Made by a program: the position numbers and the translations under genes. A model generated the notes under the pieces. That model was not told the DNA's origin and ran no database searches. It was given only the letters and a program-made list of their open reading frames with translations. A stretch of 27,429 bases of DNA. Source: a virus. Of this stretch, positions 7,616 through 16,358 are shown in pieces. The stretch covers positions 1-27,429 of IMG/VR virus record IMGVR_UViG_3300037137_000781; one strand, given 5' to 3'. The stretch's first letter is position 1, and the number at the start of each line of letters is the position of its first letter.

Positions 7616-8593
7616 ATGGCTACAAGAGCTAGTTTTGTAAAAGCGATGGTTAAAGACTCTTATGAGTGGGCAATCGAAAGTTATGAGCAAGTCCCCACTG
7701 TCTTTGACCAGATATTCGCTACAGAATCATCCGATTCGGCGTATGAACAATATACGTCAGCAATCGGACCAGGTGCGATTACCGAAATTGCTGAAGGTGT
7801 TTCCATACCAAGACAATCAGCACAAGAAGGATATACTGTCTATTGCTCAAATAAGAAATATCCTACCGAATTGCCTCTTACCAATGAGGCGATTGATGAC
7901 AATACCAAGGTAGCTAATTTCTTAAAGGCGTGGGCAGGTGGTCTTGGTGAATCAATCAGGAACAAACAGGAAGAGACACACGCTAATGTATTTACCAAGG
8001 GTGGGTTTACCTCTGGTGATGCAACTACATTCAGCCAGTCAATTCCTGGTGTTCTTGCCCCCAGCTATGGTAATTTAACCTATGATGGGAAACCATTCTT
8101 TGCATTAAGTGGTAACAATCACCCAGCGAAGAACGGTGCAACGTATTACAACTCCATAGCCACTTTACCTTTGTCTGGTGCTAACCTGGAAACCATAAGC
8201 AAGATTATAAGCGTTACTAACGCTTTTAATGAAGCTGGTATGGAAATTCAGATTATGCCAGATACTTTGCTCGTCCAGTATGGGTCGGCAAATTATTACA
8301 AGGCGAAGAGGATATTGGAATCAATGGCTGATGTTGATGCCGCACAATCAGGTGTAACAAACGTGTGGAAAGGGTCGCTTTCCCTTATCGGTTGGAGGTT
8401 CTTGACCAATGCTGACGCATGGTTCGTCGGATGCCGTAGCAAAGGGTTAATTTCCTTAAATCGTATGCCTTTGAAGATTGATTACTACGAAGACCAGAAC
8501 ACTGACTCCCAAATCGTAAGGTCAAGAGCCAGATGGGGTCGAGCAGTAAGAAACTTCAGGTATTGGGCTGCGGCTGGATTAGCAACTTCTTAA
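7616..8593 (+). CDS. Major capsid protein
   Basis: A 325-residue protein of the HK97-fold major head type, with features like the Mu gpT group: LPLTNEAIDDN (residues 86-96), then DGKPFFALSGNNHP (157-170), MPDTLLV (214-220) and LTNADAWF (263-270). It would form the icosahedral shell. The strong ribosome binding site AGGAGG (7602-7607) ahead of the ATG fits high expression. It follows the scaffold-like and decoration-like genes. The N terminus is helical and could be a short assembly segment. No cleavage site or protease gene was seen nearby. The HK97 fold is inferred from motif pattern and context. Confidence 0.88.
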   Translation: MATRASFVKAMVKDSYEWAIESYEQVPTVFDQIFATESSDSAYEQYTSAIGPGAITEIAEGVSIPRQSAQEGYTVYCSNKKYPTELPLTNEAIDDNTKVANFLKAWAGGLGESIRNKQEETHANVFTKGGFTSGDATTFSQSIPGVLAPSYGNLTYDGKPFFALSGNNHPAKNGATYYNSIATLPLSGANLETISKIISVTNAFNEAGMEIQIMPDTLLVQYGSANYYKAKRILESMADVDAAQSGVTNVWKGSLSLIGWRFLTNADAWFVGCRSKGLISLNRMPLKIDYYEDQNTDSQIVRSRARWGRAVRNFRYWAAAGLATS

Positions 8594-8612
8594 TAAGAGA
8601 ACTGGAGAAAAT

Positions 8613-8951
8613 ATGGCTTTTGTGTTTGCACGAGACCCCTCAATGAAGTTAGGGGTCGCACGGGTGCACAATAATCCTATGATTCAGCTCGTTTCCAGCA
8701 CTCTTATTACTGCAGGGACTAAAATACTCGGCGTCGGAATCGCAAATCTTTCTGCTGCTGCAAGCTATGTTCATCTTTGCGATGAAGCTGCTGCTACGGG
8801 TAATATTTCTATTACCTCGTATTTTGCCCTCGGAGTTGCTGCAAGCGATACTGTGTATCAGGATTTACCTGCACCGTATGTTTGCGTAAGTGGAACTTCA
8901 GTGAAAATGAATACGTCTAATATGACGACATTCATTTTCTATGAAGCGTAA
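8613..8951 (+). CDS. Small beta-rich structural protein (112 aa)
   Basis: A 112-residue, Ala/Val/Thr/Ser-rich, predicted beta-sandwich protein downstream of the major capsid gene, ending just before the terminator hairpin. It begins MAFVFARDPSMKLGVARVHN and has GGAG upstream. It has no membrane segment or enzymatic motif. Placement suggests a capsid decoration or head-completion protein, but the exact role is not visible from sequence. Confidence 0.55.
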   Translation: MAFVFARDPSMKLGVARVHNNPMIQLVSSTLITAGTKILGVGIANLSAAASYVHLCDEAAATGNISITSYFALGVAASDTVYQDLPAPYVCVSGTSVKMNTSNMTTFIFYEA

Positions 8952-8960
8952 AATGGAGAG

Positions 8961-8984
8961 GGCGGGGCTAATAACCCCGCCTTT
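8961..8984 (+). terminator. Hairpin terminator after the capsid genes
   Basis: GGCGGGG (8961-8967) and CCCCGCC (8975-8981) form a perfect 7-base GC stem around CTAATAA, followed by TTTCC. It lies ten bases after the stop of the 112-residue protein. The T run is short, so termination may be partial. This is the only strong intrinsic-terminator-like hairpin seen in the structural region. Confidence 0.6.
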
Positions 8985-8989
8985 CCACT

Positions 8990-9199
8990 ATGGAATCTAA
9001 ACGGCAGGGAAGATGCCAGAAATGCAACACCACATTAGTTCCCCTCTATGAGTTTGATGGAAGATTGCTTTGTAAGGTATTTTTGTGTTATGAGGAGGAA
9101 GTAGAAAAGTCAACCGAAAAACACATCAGGGATGAGGAGAAGCTGACGGAATACAGGAGTCTTGTGGCAGGAACCAAGTGTATTCCTCCTTCTGAATAA
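8990..9199 (+). CDS. Cys-rich small protein, possible zinc ribbon (69 aa)
   Basis: A 69-residue protein with a CQKC pair near residue 9 and a second, looser pair LLCKVFLC near 27-34, with an acidic helical tail. The first pair fits a zinc knuckle; the second spacing (C-x4-C) is atypical, so metal binding is uncertain. The ATG lies 5 bases after the terminator T run and has no visible Shine-Dalgarno, so translation may be weak, or transcription through the hairpin may be needed. Similar small Cys-pair proteins occur in phage morphogenesis regions; function unknown. Confidence 0.5.
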   Translation: MESKRQGRCQKCNTTLVPLYEFDGRLLCKVFLCYEEEVEKSTEKHIRDEEKLTEYRSLVAGTKCIPPSE

Positions 9200-9202
9200 A
9201 AA

Positions 9203-9496
9203 ATGTTGTTTTGGAAAAAAGTTATACCTAAGCCCAATCAAACTACCGTAGTTTCGATACCAGAAACTAAACCAGCAGAAAATAATATCCCGCCAATAGA
9301 ATTGAAATCTATCATTGAAGATGAAAATGACAAGGAAGATTTTACAACTATCGACGTGAATCTTGCCTTTTCCTTACAGGATAAATTTACTGTCAAAGCA
9401 GTATACTTTGACAAACACAATAATGGATTCAAGACCTTTGTTTTCAATGCCACCAATAAAGAAATCGAGAACTATTTAAAGGAGGTAAAATGTTAG
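9203..9496 (+). CDS. Hypothetical protein (97 aa)
   Basis: A 97-residue soluble protein with a basic, Trp-containing start (MLFWKKVIPKPNQTT), then a Pro-rich acidic stretch and a C-terminal beta-alpha segment. No motif is recognised. It ends in a frame overlapping the next start by 7 bases (9490-9496). There is no clear ribosome binding site just upstream, so it may be coupled to the Cys-rich gene, whose stop is 3 bases before. Confidence 0.5.
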   Translation: MLFWKKVIPKPNQTTVVSIPETKPAENNIPPIELKSIIEDENDKEDFTTIDVNLAFSLQDKFTVKAVYFDKHNNGFKTFVFNATNKEIENYLKEVKC

Positions 9497-9879
9497 GTAA
9501 TACTCATTTGCTGGGTAGTTGGACAACTATTAATGGTTCAGGTGCTACGTTTATAAAATCTACAGACGCAATAGACCTTCGCCATTGTGATACGACAAAA
9601 TTAGGGTTATATGTAAAAGTGCATAGTTATGCACTTGCCTGTGCTTCTCCATCTCATTTATTTTGGTATGAGTCGAGTCTGTATCCTGATGGACCATTTA
9701 CAATACCTGGAGGAACGAATAGCATAATATTAACAGGGGCAACGGCATCGGCAACATATGTTTACAATTTAAGTGCTAATTATATGCCTTACGTAAGATT
9801 ATGTTCTGTTAATGTAAGTGCAACACCATCAACATACTTGACGGCGGGAATATTTTACCAAGACGATTATACAGGATAG
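9490..9879 (+). CDS. Virion-type beta protein (129 aa)
   Basis: A 129-residue Ser/Thr/Tyr-rich, predicted beta protein beginning MLGNTHLLGSWTTINGSGAT. It ends near AGIFYQDDYTG. AAGGAGG precedes the ATG (9479-9485). Small beta proteins of this sort are often minor virion components, and the last gene in the window's small-protein series (26846-27313) has a loosely similar make-up. Role unknown beyond a probable structural one. Confidence 0.55.
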   Translation: MLGNTHLLGSWTTINGSGATFIKSTDAIDLRHCDTTKLGLYVKVHSYALACASPSHLFWYESSLYPDGPFTIPGGTNSIILTGATASATYVYNLSANYMPYVRLCSVNVSATPSTYLTAGIFYQDDYTG

Positions 9880-10188
9880 ATGTTACTCAAAGAACGTTAC
9901 GAAAAAACACCTGTCGCTGGGGCAGTCCAGTGGAACACATATTCGGATATCCGTGGGGAGATGACACAGCTATCCGTCAATCCTTCAACATCAACAACCA
10001 CCTATGATGTATGGATTACGGATGATGTGGGAAGCGTAATTTACAAGCGTGAAAATGTCAGGGGAACTTTCGTTGATGATAGCAAGATTGCTTTATATGG
10101 ATATTACACCATTAACATTACCAACACCTCCACGAGTTTGTATTCATTCACCACCACGCTATTGTGGAATGAAAGAGTGAGGGCATAA
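9880..10188 (+). CDS. Small structural protein, possible connector component (102 aa)
   Basis: A 102-residue predicted beta protein (MLLKERYEKTPVAGAVQWNT at the start) whose ATG is directly after the preceding stop. The stop overlaps the next gene start by 1 base (TAATG, 10186-10190). It is Thr-rich. Position before the connector gene suggests a head-completion or connector piece, but no motif confirms this. Confidence 0.5.
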   Translation: MLLKERYEKTPVAGAVQWNTYSDIRGEMTQLSVNPSTSTTTYDVWITDDVGSVIYKRENVRGTFVDDSKIALYGYYTINITNTSTSLYSFTTTLLWNERVRA

Positions 10189-10913
10189 TGAATTTAGGAC
10201 AATTATGTATCTGGGCAGAAACACTGGTTCCTGAAGCCGATGAAACTGTCCTGCCAAGCATATCAACTACGCAGTTATGCAAGAGGGATATTTTTAATCA
10301 GGCAACAACTGAGTTCACAGCGATAACAAAATGTTTACCCAAAGATATAAAAGTAGATGTCCGACCTGGAATCCAATCCTATTCAATGAGTTCAATAACT
10401 TCTGATTTCTCCGATTTGCGTGAAGAAGGTATTTGGCATTACAGGGGAAATACACAGTGGTGGAGAGTGGTTCCCAAAACAATGCGTGAATTAGACCAAG
10501 AGATTCCGTTTTGGAGAATACAATCAGCAAGTGATTTGGTAATGCATTACTGGCGTGACGGAGATGTGGTAGGTTTTTATTATTGCCCTTCAACTGCCGT
10601 GACTAAAGGTCTGTGGTTCTATTATTATGCCCAACCCCAGGCTATGCACTCTATGACTGACTTTCCTTTTGTTGGTAGCGGGACTGAGGATGCAAGGTTG
10701 GCGAATTATGATAATGTTCTTCTTGATTATTACAAGGCAAAGACATTGGGTATCCTTGGATATAAGACTGATGAGTCAAATTTGATGACAGGTTTTTATC
10801 AGAAATGCATAGCTTCCAGACAGATAATGCAATCACGTAGGGACTTGGCACAAAGTTCAAAAGCAAGGGTAAATACAAACATGAAATACAACCCTTTCAG
10901 AAAAAATAGATGA
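10188..10913 (+). CDS. Head-tail connector-like protein
   Basis: A 241-residue protein located between the head genes and the large nozzle-like gene. It begins MNLGQLCIWAETLVPEADET, a helical N-terminal region of the sort found in podovirus gp4/connector proteins, then has a beta-rich, Trp/Tyr-rich core (residues about 80-160), and a helical C-terminal part with basic residues (MKYNPFRKNR). It would bind the portal and pass DNA on to the nozzle. Overlaps of 1 base upstream and 4 bases downstream (ATGA) show a coupled operon. Assignment is by pattern and order, not by a catalytic motif. Confidence 0.6.
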   Translation: MNLGQLCIWAETLVPEADETVLPSISTTQLCKRDIFNQATTEFTAITKCLPKDIKVDVRPGIQSYSMSSITSDFSDLREEGIWHYRGNTQWWRVVPKTMRELDQEIPFWRIQSASDLVMHYWRDGDVVGFYYCPSTAVTKGLWFYYYAQPQAMHSMTDFPFVGSGTEDARLANYDNVLLDYYKAKTLGILGYKTDESNLMTGFYQKCIASRQIMQSRRDLAQSSKARVNTNMKYNPFRKNR

Positions 10914-13267
10914 GCAACCCAAAAACTGTCCTTTATATTGTAAATGATTTCAAGACCATGGACCAGAAGACAGAACGAAATTCGCTGCCTAAAGATACTT
11001 CATATTATTCTGGAAACCTTCGGTATGACACTTTTTACCATGCAATTTCAAAAAGACTTTCCCGTTCAAAATATAATGCAGCTTCAATAACCACCCAACA
11101 AATCCCATTCATTTACAGATATTACAAGAATTCTACCAATTCAGTTGCGTTGATTACGGGAACCTCAAGCGTATTGAAAGTAGGATATGATGCCTTAGGG
11201 ACATTCTCTGATATAAAGACAGGGTTAGTTTCAAATACTTGGGATGCCCTTACCTACAAAAACCTGTGTTACCTAGTTAATGGCGAGGATAGCAACCTTG
11301 TTTTTAATCTCTCAACACAAACTTTGGCGGTAGAGGTCATGGGAGTTGCTTCGGCAACTGCACCAAGTGGGGTTGCATCACAAGCAACGGGAAACCTCTC
11401 AGGAACACTTTATTGGGCGGTATCTTATCAGCTTGATGGTTATCAGGAAGGGAGTATCGGACCATCCTCAACAGGAGTTGTCTGCACCGCTTCCCAATGC
11501 ACTCTTACTATCCCCACCTCAACCAATACTAGATGCACGGGTAGATATATTTACAGGACAAAATCAAATACTACCACGATGTATCGGATGGCAACGATAG
11601 CGAATAACTCGATAACTACCTATGTGGACAATATTGCGGATTCTTCGTTAGATACGTTAATTACATCACCAATTGATTACGGAGCACCATCTTCCTATCG
11701 ATACGGATGCTTGCACAAAGAGAGAGTTTATTTGGCTTGGAACAAGACCTATAATTCAATGGTCATATTCTCTGACATAAGAAACGGTATTTCCTATCCT
11801 GATGTATTTCCATCACAAAACTATCTTAATATAGCAAGGGATGACGGCGATGAAATAACATTCATAAAAAATGACCACATAAACCAGTTGATAGTTGCAA
11901 AAAAGAATTCCATACGAATCATTAACACAACTACTAATGCCCCAGAAACTTGGGGAATAACCGAACCGTTCTCAAACCAAGGTTGTATCGCTCCTTATTC
12001 GGCAGCAGTCACCCCTATAGGGATAATTTACTTGACGAGATACGGTGAAAACAAGAAAAGGCTTGTTCTTTGGACGGGCAGTGAGGTAAGGATAATCTCT
12101 GAACTTGAAGGGATAGTGAACATACTTTCCGATATCCCTGAAACAATGCTTGAACTTGTAAGGGGTCATTACCACAATGGATTTTATTACCTTGCCTATA
12201 GAGACCCTATCGCTGGAGGTTCTTTTAACAACAGGGTTATGGTAATAGATATTTTTAGGAATTGGGCTACGGCAATAGATAAGAAGAATATTGCTTCTTT
12301 TTGTTCATGGAATGGCGGTAATGACTTCGGCGAGTTATATAGTGCTACTGCTGATGGGACAGGAACCATACACAGAGAAGATGTAAATTCCTATGACTTT
12401 ATGATACGTTATCTTTCAGAACTTAACCAGGGAACTAACAGTTTTACTCAGACTTCAGGAACTGAAAATTACCCAAGCTTGGGACTTCTTGGGACGGTAT
12501 CGGGTGCTGGCGGGCAAACATGGTCAACTGCAACCATTTGGTCAAATTATACTGGTGCGTTTGATACATGGTGGCTTAACGGGGAATGGGTTGATACGGT
12601 CAGAGAAATATCAGCAAAGATATTATCGGGTTTAGTATGGAATAAAGTTGAAACTGGAAATACTGTTGTAGTTTTATACATACGAGTTGGAGATACGATA
12701 GCTGAATGTCAGACAGCCGCATGGAATGGTCCTTATCTCTCCAATTCTGGTTCAGATATTTCATCGGTAACCGCTAAGAAATATATCCAGATTAAAGCAA
12801 AACTTTTCACAAAATATGTCGGGAATTATAATGAAGTATATATGACAAGGGACGGAACCGAAGATTATAATTATGTAATAAAATTATCTACTAACTCTGG
12901 AACTCCAGAAGAAACAACCATAGAGTTTGACTGGCAGTCGGGAAGGATAGACCTCGGGGATATGAACGAAGTCTATAAAAGGCTGCGTAAAAGGCTCCGT
13001 TCAGTAAAAATTGAATATGAGAGAGATTCAACCGCAGTTGGAGCATTTGATTTTATGTGGTATAACGATTCAGCAACCTCCCCCACTGGTCAATTCAATC
13101 ACAGCTATTCTACAAGTGAACTCGATGTTATTTATAATTTTCCTCTCGATAAAAGTTATTTTATGGATTTCATCTACCGTATTTACTCAAACTATGATGT
13201 CGGAGATTTAGAGATTAAAAGGATAATTTTTACAATCAGCACTGAACCGTATTATGTAAAAAGATAA
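10910..13267 (+). CDS. Tail nozzle / tubular protein, beta-propeller-like
   Basis: A 785-residue protein, the largest tail-side gene after the repeat protein. The N-terminal half is beta-rich with many W, Y, T and N residues; repeated blade-like segments (KSNTTTMYRMATI, ERVYLAWNKTYNSM, IDIFRNWATAI) suggest a propeller, as in the nozzle proteins of podoviruses (P22 gp10, T7 gp12 types). Such proteins form the tail tip below the connector. A fibronectin-like segment may be present near residues 145-255 (SGTLYWAVSYQLDGYQEGS, GRYIYRTKSNTTTMYRMATI). The ATGA start overlap with the connector gene, length and order support the call; the exact fold is inferred. Confidence 0.68.
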   Translation: MSNPKTVLYIVNDFKTMDQKTERNSLPKDTSYYSGNLRYDTFYHAISKRLSRSKYNAASITTQQIPFIYRYYKNSTNSVALITGTSSVLKVGYDALGTFSDIKTGLVSNTWDALTYKNLCYLVNGEDSNLVFNLSTQTLAVEVMGVASATAPSGVASQATGNLSGTLYWAVSYQLDGYQEGSIGPSSTGVVCTASQCTLTIPTSTNTRCTGRYIYRTKSNTTTMYRMATIANNSITTYVDNIADSSLDTLITSPIDYGAPSSYRYGCLHKERVYLAWNKTYNSMVIFSDIRNGISYPDVFPSQNYLNIARDDGDEITFIKNDHINQLIVAKKNSIRIINTTTNAPETWGITEPFSNQGCIAPYSAAVTPIGIIYLTRYGENKKRLVLWTGSEVRIISELEGIVNILSDIPETMLELVRGHYHNGFYYLAYRDPIAGGSFNNRVMVIDIFRNWATAIDKKNIASFCSWNGGNDFGELYSATADGTGTIHREDVNSYDFMIRYLSELNQGTNSFTQTSGTENYPSLGLLGTVSGAGGQTWSTATIWSNYTGAFDTWWLNGEWVDTVREISAKILSGLVWNKVETGNTVVVLYIRVGDTIAECQTAAWNGPYLSNSGSDISSVTAKKYIQIKAKLFTKYVGNYNEVYMTRDGTEDYNYVIKLSTNSGTPEETTIEFDWQSGRIDLGDMNEVYKRLRKRLRSVKIEYERDSTAVGAFDFMWYNDSATSPTGQFNHSYSTSELDVIYNFPLDKSYFMDFIYRIYSNYDVGDLEIKRIIFTISTEPYYVKR

Positions 13268-13277
13268 AGGAGGCACT

Positions 13278-13925
13278 ATGGGTTTCTGGACGCCATCAAA
13301 TCCAGCATTGAACGAATCCCTCGCTACTTCACAAGGACTTCTTCAGAGCAATTTTTTTATGATACAAGGAGTCTTGGGAAGTTCAACCTTATCGGCTGGT
13401 ATTACATGGGCACAGGGTGATGTTCCTTATGCTTCTGGTGTCCAATTTGTAAAAAATTTAGCCAAGGTATCTGCTTCGTCGATGCTTACCAATTATGGGA
13501 CTACTAATAATCCTTCATGGGTTCCTATAGCAAATGCCTTCACGAATACAACCCTTACGGCAACTGTCAGTGGGACTTTAATCTTGGCGAACAACATCTC
13601 TGGGGCATTTACAGGGATAATCTCATCAAGTGCAAAAATACTTGGTTCCTGGGTAGACAAATCTGCTAGTTATGGAGCACAACAGGCGGTAAGTGATGGA
13701 TTTGTTTTAGTAATTAGCGGTGGGGGGACCAACCAGGACATTTCTGCCTATAGTGATTCTGCTGCTGACCCTACTACAAAGCGTGGTTGGATAAGATATT
13801 TTAATGCAGGTGAAAGTAATAATGCCAGCACTATCACAATGCCCGTTAAAAAGAATGACTATTGGAAGGTTGTCCTTGATGCTGGTAGTGCAATCACGGT
13901 ATATTGGATACCACTTGGGAACTAG
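13278..13925 (+). CDS. Tail or fibre protein (215 aa)
   Basis: A 215-residue Ser/Thr/Ala-rich, predicted beta protein beginning MGFWTPSNPALNESLATSQG. The ATG has AAAGGAGG ten bases upstream (13266-13273). It has no membrane segment and lies directly before the glycosyltransferase-like gene. A tail-fibre or decoration function is likely from composition and context. The Ser/Thr abundance makes it a conceivable O-glycosylation substrate for its neighbour, which is speculation. Confidence 0.5.
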   Translation: MGFWTPSNPALNESLATSQGLLQSNFFMIQGVLGSSTLSAGITWAQGDVPYASGVQFVKNLAKVSASSMLTNYGTTNNPSWVPIANAFTNTTLTATVSGTLILANNISGAFTGIISSSAKILGSWVDKSASYGAQQAVSDGFVLVISGGGTNQDISAYSDSAADPTTKRGWIRYFNAGESNNASTITMPVKKNDYWKVVLDAGSAITVYWIPLGN

Positions 13926-15263
13926 ATGCTCTGGATAACATTGCTCGTTCTCATAACTTACTTACAATCGCTTTTCAACGGGTTCATCAGCGACGACATC
14001 ACCATCAACAACCAACTAAAGACGATAAATTACCCGTTGCTGACGCCTAAGACTTTGGAGGTCTTCACTCACTTTTTTGATTGCCTTGAGTGGAGATACC
14101 TGAAGGAGAACAAGTTCGGGCATCACCTGATAAGCACCATAATTTTCGCTGTTCTATCCTGTTCTTTCTATTTTGTGGCAAAGAAATACATCCCCGAACC
14201 TGTGGCATTTTTGGCTGCACTGATATTCGTGGTGCATCCATGTAACAACCAAGTAGGGGCATGGGCAAGCTCAAAATGGTGGGCAGTTTCTTGCACCGTA
14301 GCTTTGTGGGGGTTGTATTTTAACAACCCGATACTTTACTTGTTCTCGGTATTCTTCAGCCCAGTGACGGTTCCTTTCATATTGTTTTATAAGATAAACT
14401 GGGCGTTCAAGATTATAGCGGTAATCATAGCGTTGTTCATATTGAAGAAGGAACTGAAGGACAAGGTTACAATGAACAATTTTGAGGGGGAATTCAAGGG
14501 GGAAAACCTAAAAATTTACCCAAGGAAGTTAGTAGTTATGGTCAAAAGCTTTGCTTATTACTTCGGTCTTGCCCTTTTTCCTGTTAAAATGGGGTGGTTC
14601 CACGAGATTGGCGAGCCGATTGATGATAAACTGAAGAAAATGAACCTCCATTTCTGGTTAAGCGTAGGTTTAATCGCTACAATTCTGTTTTTTGTCAAGG
14701 CAAAGGCGTTTTTAGGGATGTTTATGTTCATTCTTTTCATCGCCCCCTTCTCAAACTTTCTGACCTTTGCCCTTTTCACCTCTGAAAGATATATGACCCC
14801 TGCTATAATGGGTTGGGCAATATTCTGTGCCTATGTGCTTGTAAGTTACCCAGTTGCGGGTGCAGCTCTAATAACTCTTTACTTCGCAAGAACCCAGTTG
14901 CAGTTATGGTCTTTCAAGAGTGATTTCCACTTGGCTATGTCAAGTTTGATTAATTTTGATAATAGCGGGTATGCTTTAACTAACTTCGCCAACATACTCC
15001 TTGCGATTGGCAGACCTTCCGCTGCGTATGACCTGTTAAGGCACACGGAAAGCAAATTGCCTGGATTTCCTACTACTTATTGGGTTCTTTATACTATGTA
15101 TAGGGCAGTTGATGTATTGAACAATGCTGATGAGGCATATATCAACCTTGAGAAGGCTGTAAGATACGGAAAGCACTCCCATTGGAGAAGTGAACTCGAT
15201 AACTTCAAGAAGATGATATTAATCGATAGAATCGCTAAATTTAAGGCAAAATATGTTAAATAA
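13926..15263 (+). CDS. TMTC-like GT-C membrane glycosyltransferase with TPR-like tail
   Basis: A 445-residue integral membrane protein with about 8-9 hydrophobic segments (from residue 2 to about 320), then a soluble helical tail. It matches the TMTC-like GT-C pattern (polyprenyl-phosphate-sugar-dependent transferases): an acidic DD pair in the first outer loop (FISDD, 20-24), HPCNNQVGAWASSKWWA (104-120, like the family HP...V.W.S.R stretch), ALFPVKMGWFHE (216-227) and SERYMTPAIMG (286-296, like the family AERYLYLPS). The tail (about 345-425) holds TPR-like helices (ALTNFANILLAIGRPSAAYDL). The ATG follows the previous stop immediately. It presumably acts in the host cytoplasmic membrane; the substrate is unknown. 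No catalytic activity can be proved from sequence. Confidence 0.72.
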   Translation: MLWITLLVLITYLQSLFNGFISDDITINNQLKTINYPLLTPKTLEVFTHFFDCLEWRYLKENKFGHHLISTIIFAVLSCSFYFVAKKYIPEPVAFLAALIFVVHPCNNQVGAWASSKWWAVSCTVALWGLYFNNPILYLFSVFFSPVTVPFILFYKINWAFKIIAVIIALFILKKELKDKVTMNNFEGEFKGENLKIYPRKLVVMVKSFAYYFGLALFPVKMGWFHEIGEPIDDKLKKMNLHFWLSVGLIATILFFVKAKAFLGMFMFILFIAPFSNFLTFALFTSERYMTPAIMGWAIFCAYVLVSYPVAGAALITLYFARTQLQLWSFKSDFHLAMSSLINFDNSGYALTNFANILLAIGRPSAAYDLLRHTESKLPGFPTTYWVLYTMYRAVDVLNNADEAYINLEKAVRYGKHSHWRSELDNFKKMILIDRIAKFKAKYVK

Positions 15264-15795
15264 TATACGTGTCTTGCCAAGTCTTAACGCCCAGGAAAAT
15301 TCAGCTTTACAACTTATTGGAAAGCTTGCATTGGGGATGGTTCCTGAAGTGGCTACTAATTCAGCCACCATTACAAGGGACACCCTCCCTCCCCTTTATT
15401 GCCAATTATATAAAAATGACGCCGACACTGCGTTATATTTTAATATCAACAATTCAATATGTTATTTGGGATTTAATGGGACTATGGGATTAAACGCTTC
15501 ATCTGGGGACACGATTTATTATATCAATGGAAGTTGGGTATGCCATCCACCCTCAAGAATATATGATGCCGACCAGGATACGAAAGTAGACACCGAGGAA
15601 TCTCCTGATGAGGATGTTATACGTATGGATTGTGCGGGGACTGAAATCGTAACAGCCAATAATGACCAGTTTGCGGTGAACACAGGGATTAAACTCGGTC
15701 TTGAGGGTAAACTAGGGGACACTTACATGAAATTCAATACTCCTACGAGTTACCTTGAGATGTGGGTTGACGGGATAAAAAGGGTGGAAATGTGA
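15253..15795 (+). CDS. Tail/collar-type protein (180 aa)
   Basis: A 180-residue predicted beta protein overlapping the glycosyltransferase gene by 11 bases. The middle has YDADQDTKVDTEESPDEDVI (an acidic motif around residues 104-123) followed by a C-terminal segment with Gly and hydrophobic alternation that ends in MWVDGIKRVEM. The acidic D-x-D-T-K-x-x-x-E-E-S-x-D-E-D pattern recurs, from memory, in phage collar or fibre proteins with intramolecular or chaperone-type tail domains. Start MLNNIRVLPSLNAQEN. Binding role is inferred. Confidence 0.5.
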   Translation: MLNNIRVLPSLNAQENSALQLIGKLALGMVPEVATNSATITRDTLPPLYCQLYKNDADTALYFNINNSICYLGFNGTMGLNASSGDTIYYINGSWVCHPPSRIYDADQDTKVDTEESPDEDVIRMDCAGTEIVTANNDQFAVNTGIKLGLEGKLGDTYMKFNTPTSYLEMWVDGIKRVEM

Positions 15796-16358
15796 TAGTC
15801 AGTCAGACATTATATCCTACTTATTCAATCGGGACTTTTGATGTCCTGACTATGAATAAGAGTATCACTGCAACAGCTTCGAACACTATCCCTTCATTCA
15901 ATTTTACCTCTGTTGACCAAACCGTCAACAACATAAATACCTCGTTCTTTTTCACCGTAATCACCATGAACAAGTCGGGGATGATTACTGTAACTCCTTC
16001 CTGTTCTTGGAATCAAGCAGTATCATTGATACATAACCAGACTCTTGACTGTGATATTGCCAGTGTCGTTATTGCCGAGATAGGCAAGCCATTCATATTC
16101 TCCGAGAAGGACAATGACGAACCAATAGTTACTTATGACAGGGATGCTTCGCTTCCTATAGTTTTCTATAGTAGAAGTTACGGGTTCGACAAGTTTATAC
16201 ACAACAGATTAAAGATTATTTCAAGTATGAACAGATATACTAGGGCAGGAAACGAATCATTGATAAACCCTATAAGGAATATACAGGCGATAAATATGAA
16301 CAAGTCGGCTCCGACAGTTTATTCTATGTCGGCTGCCTTTAACACATCGGTATTCTAA
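15792..16358 (+). CDS. Tail protein, beta-rich (188 aa)
   Basis: A 188-residue Ser/Thr/Asn-rich, predicted beta protein. GTG start overlaps the preceding TGA by 4 bases (15792-15795). It contains two related NKS segments (MNKSITATASNTI near 21 and MNKSGMITVTPS near 59), hinting at an internal repeat, and ends NKSAPTVYSMSAAFNTSVF. It lies immediately before the four paralogues but does not share their motifs. Likely a tail component; function not known. Confidence 0.5.
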   Translation: MIVSQTLYPTYSIGTFDVLTMNKSITATASNTIPSFNFTSVDQTVNNINTSFFFTVITMNKSGMITVTPSCSWNQAVSLIHNQTLDCDIASVVIAEIGKPFIFSEKDNDEPIVTYDRDASLPIVFYSRSYGFDKFIHNRLKIISSMNRYTRAGNESLINPIRNIQAINMNKSAPTVYSMSAAFNTSVF

